A stretch of DNA of 20,548 bases from DATFMH01 sp035267045 (GTDB lineage: Bacteria > Bacteroidota > Rhodothermia > Balneolales > DATFMH01). Positions within the stretch are counted from its first letter, which is position 1, and every line of letters starts with the position of its first letter. The stretch covers positions 1-20,548 of the forward strand of contig DATFMH010000119.1 of assembly GCA_035267045.1 (NCBI GenBank). Reading direction: 5' to 3'. Made by a program: the position numbers and the translations under genes. Below the pieces are notes generated by a model. The model saw only the letters and a list, made by a program, of their open reading frames with translations. It did not search any database and had not been told where the DNA came from. Of the stretch, positions 15,269 through 20,548 are shown one piece after another.

Positions 15269-18200
15269 CTAGATTTTCAGATTTATACCTAATTGATAAT
15301 TGACACTGCTGTTCACATTATTCCCACTGTATACATGTTGAGTTGCATATTGAGGATCAAATCCTGTATAAGGAGTAAAAATAAATGGATTCTGAACATT
15401 GAAGTAAAAGCCGAGACTACTGATACCCCAGTTTTTTGTCAGTCTGGTGGGTAGTGTATATCCCAACCTGATATTATTTATCTCAATGTATGATGCATTT
15501 TGGTAAGCAGATACTTCTTGCCAGTACTTACCTATATTATGTGGTTCGGGATATTTATTTTCGATATGTGTAGGTGTCACCTTATTAGACGGCATATAGA
15601 AATTTACATTCAATTTTTGCCGGCCCCTGTCATTAAGGTTCTCAAATTCACTGTTGAATGGACTATTAACCAACACTCCTTGTCGAGCAGATACCGATGC
15701 AGAGAGTTCTAATCCTTTATAATTGACATCTGTAGAGAAACCACCTGTCCATGAAGGTTCCGGAGTTCCGATAATCTTCCGATCATCCGTACTGGTTATC
15801 TTTCCATCTCCATTCAGATCCTTAACTCTTGCCTGACCTGGTGTCTGTCCATATTTTTTAGCTTCTTTAACCTGATCTTGTTGCCAGATGCCGTCAAAAA
15901 CATAGGAATAATCGACCTGGATCGGTTCACCGATAAACCATCCGTTGCCAATATCATTACTATTATTCCCATACAGTTTGACAATACTGTTTTTGTTTTT
16001 GGAAAATGTAAAGGTGGTTTGCCAGCTGAAATCATGAGTTAAAATATTTACGGTTGTTAATGAAAGTTCAACACCTTTATTTCTGACCGACCCGATATTG
16101 TCGGATATCGTACCTCCACCCGATTCAAGCGGCAATTGCCTGTTTAATAGAAGGTTTGTAGATAATTTATTATAGTAGTCAATATTTCCACTAACTCTTT
16201 CATGGAAAAAGCCGAAATCCACACCAAAATCATATTCATGGGTTTTTTCCCAGGTTAAATTTTGGTTGGCAACACCACTTGGGGCAAAACCCTTGGCAAC
16301 ATTTCCACCAAAATCATACAGGGTTTGAGTACTTGCTAATATCTGCGTGGAATAAGGAGAAACGGAATTGTTACCGCTAATACCGTAGCTGCCCCTGAGT
16401 TTTAATTCAGAAATGGCATTAACATTTTGCAAAAATTTCTCTTTACTCAACCGCCATGCAAGAGATATAGCCGGGAACATACCCCACTTATGACCCGATG
16501 CAAGAACTGATGACCCGTCCCATCGATTAGTCAACGTAACTAAATACTTATTCATGTAAGAATAATTGATCCTGAACACATAGGATGTCAACGTCGTTTT
16601 ATAATAGGAGCTGCCTACATTATCTAAACGACTTGCGGAGCCTAAATTGTAAAATGACGAGTTGAAAGGAAGATTCTCTACATTAATATTACTACCTTCT
16701 CCACGATGATATTCCATACTGAACAATCCCATAAAAGAAAGATGATTGTTGCCAAAATCACGGGTGGCCGTAATCTTGTTATTCCATGTGTACGAAAGCC
16801 TTTCATTCTTACTTAATGATGCAGCTGCATCTTTCCCCTGCCGTTCGTCTGTTAGAGGGCCCCAGTACTGTCCTTGTCTTTGGAAACGGAATTCAGGATT
16901 GAAAGTTGATTTCAATTGCAGCCAATTTACCGGATCGAATTCCAGATATGCATTACCAATGCCCTCCATCGTTCGTTCATTATTAACGGTATTTTGAATA
17001 TCCATCAGGGGATTGACAGAACTCGTATAACCAAATGTCCCAAACTTGCCGGGCTTGAAAATTAAATTTCCGGTTGAATCGTACGGTGCAAGCAGGGGAT
17101 TCATCCGATAGGCTGTTCTTACGGCATGATGATTACCCAATTGATTATTTTGAAAAGAAAAATTAAAATTTGCCCCACCTGACCATTTTTTAGTTATATG
17201 CGTTCTGACGGCACTTTTAATACTGTATTGTTTGTAGGCCTGTCCTTTAATAGTTCCCTGAGCATCCTGATAACCAAGACCAACATTATAATTAACATCA
17301 CTGTTTTTTGTAACACCGGATATGGTCAGATAATGATTATCCATAGAACCATTTCTGAGAAAATAATCGGGCCAGTTGGTATAATCACTATGTTTTATTT
17401 TATACTGCGAGGTCGCGTCACTAACTCCTGCTGTAGAATCATATGGTATTCCACTTGCGAGCGCATCTGAAATAACAGCATCCTGACGAAATTCCACCCA
17501 TCTGGGCCCACTCATAAAATGAGGCATTCTTGCCGGGTGACGAATTCCCACATATGCATTGTAGGTTATAGATAATTGCCCTGCTTGTCCTGAACCTGAT
17601 TTGGTAGTAATGATGACCACCCCATTTGAACCACGTGATCCATAAATGGATGTAGCAGCAGCACTTTTCAGAATACTGATATTTTTAATGGACTGAGGAT
17701 TAAGAAAATTGATATTGTCCACAATTGCACCATCCACAACGTATAACGGATTGTTACTTCCTGTTAATGAAGTCTCACCACGAATACGGATATTGAAACT
17801 GCTACCCGGGCGACCTGAACTTTGTGTAATATCAGCACCGGCAACCTGTCCCTGAAGGCCATTAAGAAGATTGGTACCACCTACCTTCGCCGCCTTAACA
17901 CCTGTAACCGTAGAAATCGAGGTTGTAAGGTTTTGTTTCTTTTGACTTCCATAACCAACTACAACCAATTGTTGGGATTGTAATACTTTTTGATTTAAAG
18001 AAATGTTGATTACACTACGGCCCTTTATCGGTACATTTTTACTTTTATAACCTATGTAGGAAAATGTTAATGTATCATTTTTACTCGGCACAGTAAGATT
18101 ATATTTACCATTTGCGTCCGTTGCTGATCCTATCGTTGTGCCTTTCACGACGACATTAACCCCGGGAAGCGCTTCTTGCGTATTTCCATCAATCACTCTT

Positions 18201-18298
18201 CCGGAAACCGTAAGCTGTTGTGCTGATGCGGTTGAAAATCCAATAAGTACAAGTAAAGTTACCGGTATCATTTTAAAAATGGTGGAACATCTTTTCAT
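15269..18298 (-). CDS. SusC/RagA-family TonB-dependent outer-membrane transporter
   Basis: A 1009-residue outer-membrane importer of oligosaccharide, working with SusD and energised by TonB/ExbBD. Order of parts: signal peptide to Ala26, a carboxypeptidase-like DUF4480-type beta domain (about 29-104), TonB-box region with the SusC signature VVVGYGSQKKQ (about 112-122), plug (about 125-235, LYVVDGAIV and the SIYGSRGSNGVVIITTK motif), then the barrel ending in YQLGINLKI. The GVNVVVKGTTIGSATDANGKY segment is close to Balneolota/Rhodothermota SusC proteins in style (recalled, not searched). It heads the operon with susD and a GH28 gene. No Shine-Dalgarno sequence is evident; the first ATG is the only one giving a proper signal peptide. 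Confidence 0.95.
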   Translation of the reverse strand: MKRCSTIFKMIPVTLLVLIGFSTASAQQLTVSGRVIDGNTQEALPGVNVVVKGTTIGSATDANGKYNLTVPSKNDTLTFSYIGYKSKNVPIKGRSVINISLNQKVLQSQQLVVVGYGSQKKQNLTTSISTVTGVKAAKVGGTNLLNGLQGQVAGADITQSSGRPGSSFNIRIRGETSLTGSNNPLYVVDGAIVDNINFLNPQSIKNISILKSAAATSIYGSRGSNGVVIITTKSGSGQAGQLSITYNAYVGIRHPARMPHFMSGPRWVEFRQDAVISDALASGIPYDSTAGVSDATSQYKIKHSDYTNWPDYFLRNGSMDNHYLTISGVTKNSDVNYNVGLGYQDAQGTIKGQAYKQYSIKSAVRTHITKKWSGGANFNFSFQNNQLGNHHAVRTAYRMNPLLAPYDSTGNLIFKPGKFGTFGYTSSVNPLMDIQNTVNNERTMEGIGNAYLEFDPVNWLQLKSTFNPEFRFQRQGQYWGPLTDERQGKDAAASLSKNERLSYTWNNKITATRDFGNNHLSFMGLFSMEYHRGEGSNINVENLPFNSSFYNLGSASRLDNVGSSYYKTTLTSYVFRINYSYMNKYLVTLTNRWDGSSVLASGHKWGMFPAISLAWRLSKEKFLQNVNAISELKLRGSYGISGNNSVSPYSTQILASTQTLYDFGGNVAKGFAPSGVANQNLTWEKTHEYDFGVDFGFFHERVSGNIDYYNKLSTNLLLNRQLPLESGGGTISDNIGSVRNKGVELSLTTVNILTHDFSWQTTFTFSKNKNSIVKLYGNNSNDIGNGWFIGEPIQVDYSYVFDGIWQQDQVKEAKKYGQTPGQARVKDLNGDGKITSTDDRKIIGTPEPSWTGGFSTDVNYKGLELSASVSARQGVLVNSPFNSEFENLNDRGRQKLNVNFYMPSNKVTPTHIENKYPEPHNIGKYWQEVSAYQNASYIEINNIRLGYTLPTRLTKNWGISSLGFYFNVQNPFIFTPYTGFDPQYATQHVYSGNNVNSSVNYQLGINLKI

Positions 18299-18340
18299 TT
18301 CACTTCGATTTTATTGATGATTAATTATTGATCCGATTGT

Positions 18341-18373
18341 AAAACCTATTACTGGGAAATGATTCATGTCAAT
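18341..18373 (-). promoter_or_regulatory. Predicted susC promoter
   Basis: On the minus strand ATTG/TTGACA (ending at 18373) is followed after 21 bp from TTG by TAGGTTTT (18341-18348), a good fit to the Bacteroidota -33/-7 pattern (TTTG, TAnnTTTG). The start codon lies about 43 bp downstream. This is the best promoter candidate in the 633-bp gap. Confidence 0.4.
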
Positions 18374-18448
18374 AATCATACACTTTCATATAACTTTAGC
18401 TTATTTATCTCACTTCTTTGATCATAAAGTACCGTTGTATTTTCTACA

Positions 18449-18490
18449 GAACCGGTGAAATGTTAATAAATCAAGTTACCGGTAACATTA
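18449..18490. promoter_or_regulatory. Candidate operator (site 2) upstream of susC
   Basis: TTACCGGTAACATTA at 18476-18490 is identical to the site upstream of GH28 gene B. A half-related ACCGGT-core site (GAACCGGTGAAATG, from 18449) lies 25 bp away. The palindrome is also flanked by direct repeats ATAAATCAA (18466-18474 and 18490-18498). The main site is 178 bp before the susC start, upstream of the predicted promoter, a position that suits an activator or a looping repressor. Confidence 0.55.
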
Positions 18491-18498
18491 TAAATCAA

Positions 18499-18930
18499 AA
18501 AAATATCGTAATATATTCTTTTTTGTTGATTATTATGACTAAACAGAACCTCGGTAAGTACATATTCCATATGTACCTTATCTATTCAAAACTATATTGA
18601 GTTTCTTTTAATATTTCACTTATGGCAGATATTTTCAACTCTAATATAGTAGCTGTATCATTATAATTAATTATGAACACGAATACAAAAAAATACTTCT
18701 ATATAATTAAACCAAATTGTCCTGTTATTCTGCTTTATTAATAAGTATTAAGGAATTCAAATAATCGTGATGTTCACTATTATTTAATAAATACCTCAGG
18801 CTATATACTTAGCGTATTCATTCCCCTTTTAAAATTCATATATGATTAAGATATATTTGCTTTAATATTAATCGGTAATATTCAAACCTAATATTCTCCA
18901 TACTTATCAATTAGCCAATCTCCGAAAATT
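18499..18930. other. AT-rich intergenic stretch without a visible gene
   Basis: Between the operator region and the stop of the transporter gene. Strongly AT-rich, with stops in all frames. No convincing terminator for the transporter gene, no small RNA and no conserved ORF could be recognised. Confidence 0.6.
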
Positions 18931-20262
18931 TTATTTTGCAGATATAATTTCTTCTGATAAATTTACCGGTTCCATTTTGGGTACTAAAAAATGGAATATC
19001 AATAATGCGATCAGATACGCAAAACCACATATGATAAACAAGAACAGGTAATGACCTGTTAATTGTAATATCAAACCGGCTGCCGTAGCTATAAGCATTC
19101 CTCCAATGGCTCCGGCCATACCGCCTAAACCGACGATCGATCCTACTGCTTCTGTAGGGAACATATCCGATGCTGTGGTAAATATATTGGCCGACCATCC
19201 CTGGTGAGCAGCGGCGGCTAATCCGATCAAAGCTACAGCACTCCACAAATGGGTCACAACCGAAGCAAATATAATCGGAACAACACATACCGCACAGATC
19301 AACATGGCAAGCTTTCTACCTTTATTAATTGTGGAATTCCTTTTGATGAAGGCCGATGAGATCCATCCCCCGCCGATGCTTCCGACCGTGGTCATCGTAT
19401 AGACTACCACCAGTGGTAAACCGATATGAGCCAGATCCAGGCCATAGTGTTCATTAAAGAATTTGGGCAGCCAGTACAGGTAAAACCACCAGATCGGATC
19501 GGTTAAAAACTTACCGATCACGAAAGCCCAGGTCTGACGATATTTCAATAATTTGAGCCAGGGTACTTTGATTTGTTCCTTTTCAACAGGATCACTTTTT
19601 ATATAGGCCAACTCCTCTTTGGTAACTTTATCATGATATTCGGGCAGTTTATACATCCAGATCCAGATAACCAGTACAACAAAACCAATAGCGCCCGTAA
19701 AAATAAAAGCTGCTGGCCAGCCATATTTGAGTGTTAACCACGGGACCAGTAACGGCGCAACTATGGCACCGACATTGGCTCCGGAATTAAAAAAGCCGGT
19801 AGCCAATGCCCGTTCTTTCTTAGGAAACCATTCGGCTGTTGCTTTTATCGCCGCCGGAAAGTTACCGGATTCTCCCAGACCCAGCAGGAAACGGGCCACA
19901 CCAAAACCAAAGGCAGTCTGTACCAGGGCATGTCCCATAGCCGCCAGACTCCACAGAAATAGAGAATATGAATACCCTTTCTTGGTGCCGATCTTGTCAA
20001 TAATACGTCCGACTAACAATAATCCAAGTGCATAAGCGCCTTCAAATGCCGTGATGATATAACCGTATTGCAGCTGATCAAAACCAATATCTTTTTGTAA
20101 TACAGGTGCTAAAATCCCAATTACCTGCCGGTCAACGTAGTTAATCGTTGTTGCTAAAAAAAGTAATGCACAGATCGTCCATCGAAACGATCCTATCTTA
20201 TTCTTTTTAGATAAATCAACCTCTTCAACGGTACTACCCAGGCTATTATCATTATTTATCAT
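18931..20262 (-). CDS. exuT: MFS hexuronate-type transporter (ExuT-like, anion:cation symporter family)
   Basis: A 443-residue inner-membrane carrier with about 12 transmembrane segments. TM1 carries NYVDRQVIGILAP, the loop between TM2 and TM3 holds the MFS motif GRIIDKIGTKKG (85-96), and the RFLLGLGESGNFPAAIKATAEWFPKKERALATG region (from 124) is characteristic of hexuronate and related ACS-family transporters. It probably brings galacturonate or glucuronate into the cytoplasm with protons. The start is supported by GAGGA six bases upstream. It lies 31 bp after the KDPG aldolase gene, so the two form one transcript, and the next genes on the strand are the pectin uptake and cleavage genes. 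Related carriers take D-galactonate or glucarate, so the exact sugar acid is inferred from context. Confidence 0.85.
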   Translation of the reverse strand: MINNDNSLGSTVEEVDLSKKNKIGSFRWTICALLFLATTINYVDRQVIGILAPVLQKDIGFDQLQYGYIITAFEGAYALGLLLVGRIIDKIGTKKGYSYSLFLWSLAAMGHALVQTAFGFGVARFLLGLGESGNFPAAIKATAEWFPKKERALATGFFNSGANVGAIVAPLLVPWLTLKYGWPAAFIFTGAIGFVVLVIWIWMYKLPEYHDKVTKEELAYIKSDPVEKEQIKVPWLKLLKYRQTWAFVIGKFLTDPIWWFYLYWLPKFFNEHYGLDLAHIGLPLVVVYTMTTVGSIGGGWISSAFIKRNSTINKGRKLAMLICAVCVVPIIFASVVTHLWSAVALIGLAAAAHQGWSANIFTTASDMFPTEAVGSIVGLGGMAGAIGGMLIATAAGLILQLTGHYLFLFIICGFAYLIALLIFHFLVPKMEPVNLSEEIISAK

Positions 20263-20293
20263 TTGTTCCTCACTAAATTATAAAAATTGGTAT

Positions 20294-20548
20294 TCAGTCC
20301 TGTTCATTTCGGATCTTACGTATTGTGGAAAGCGCTTCTTCGACATTTTTTGCTAAAGCATTGAAATCTTTATTTCTTAATATCTCTTTGGTCAGCAGTT
20401 TCGATCCCATGCCTACACAGGCCACCCCGGCCTCGAACCAGGCTTTGAGGTTCTCCTCGCTCGGGGCCACCCCGCCGGTCGGCATAATGCTCCTCCACGG
20501 ACAGGGGCCTTTCACCGATTTTACGAATTTGGGTCCGCCCACCTGGGT
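20294..20548 (-). CDS. eda: KDPG/KHG aldolase, C-terminal part (gene runs off the window)
   Basis: The C-terminal 84 residues of 2-keto-3-deoxy-6-phosphogluconate aldolase, which splits KDPG into pyruvate and glyceraldehyde 3-phosphate, the last step of hexuronate breakdown and of the Entner-Doudoroff route. Visible family marks are QVGGPKFVKSVKGP, the phosphate-binding SIMPTGGVAPSEENLKAW and AGVACVGMGSKLL. The frame is open at the window edge and reads TQVGGPKF there, so the GTG at 20542 is internal, not a start. The Schiff-base lysine lies just upstream of this part, outside the window. It precedes the hexuronate transporter gene by 31 bp. Confidence 0.92.
   Translation of the reverse strand, partial: TQVGGPKFVKSVKGPCPWRSIMPTGGVAPSEENLKAWFEAGVACVGMGSKLLTKEILRNKDFNALAKNVEEALSTIRKIRNEQD

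Noticed and set aside
18418..18600. 60-codon plus-strand frame upstream of susC
   Set aside because: Very AT-rich, covers the operator palindrome, has no ribosome-binding site and no family resemblance.

Overview
The window looks like part of a chromosome from a Balneolota/Rhodothermota-type member of the Bacteroidota supergroup (inference). The support is a SusC/SusD pair, lipoproteins with lipoboxes, a TonB-dependent receptor paired with a DUF4249 lipoprotein, and a C-terminal sorting domain with the YPNPFNPTT signature common in Balneolota, Rhodothermota and Ignavibacteria. Every protein gene lies on the minus strand. The one plus-strand gene is tmRNA.

From left to right: two tandem copies of a hairpin-rich repeat of about 166 bp (1-331); a translationally coupled TonB-dependent receptor and DUF4249 lipoprotein (381-3531); a saccharopine/lysine-dehydrogenase-like enzyme with its own terminator (3741-4965); ssrA tmRNA with a strong terminator (5193-5618); a non-coding segment of about 309 bp bounded by 12-bp inverted repeats (5648-5956); an APC-family amino-acid permease with a sigma70-like promoter (6000-7398); then a pectin utilisation locus that runs to the right edge.

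Read in its direction of transcription, the pectin locus is: 3'-terminal part of KDPG aldolase, a hexuronate-type MFS transporter, a 668-bp AT-rich regulatory gap, SusC, SusD, GH28 polygalacturonase A, a 378-bp gap, GH28 polygalacturonase B, and a secreted non-catalytic protein with two repeat modules and a type IX secretion sorting domain. Proposed flow: surface or periplasmic GH28 lipoproteins cut polygalacturonate, SusCD takes up oligomers, the MFS protein carries galacturonate across the inner membrane, and the Ashwell-type pathway ends in KDPG aldolase. The intermediate enzymes are not in the window.

The most notable features are (i) an unnamed beta-rich module, present once in each GH28 and twice in the T9SS-sorted protein, with both GH28 proteins ending exactly where the next module's linker would begin; (ii) an identical 15-bp palindrome-containing site about 180-200 bp upstream of both susC and the second GH28 gene, a candidate operator for the locus; (iii) the tandem multi-hairpin repeat at the left edge; and (iv) a tmRNA tag ending in RMAA.
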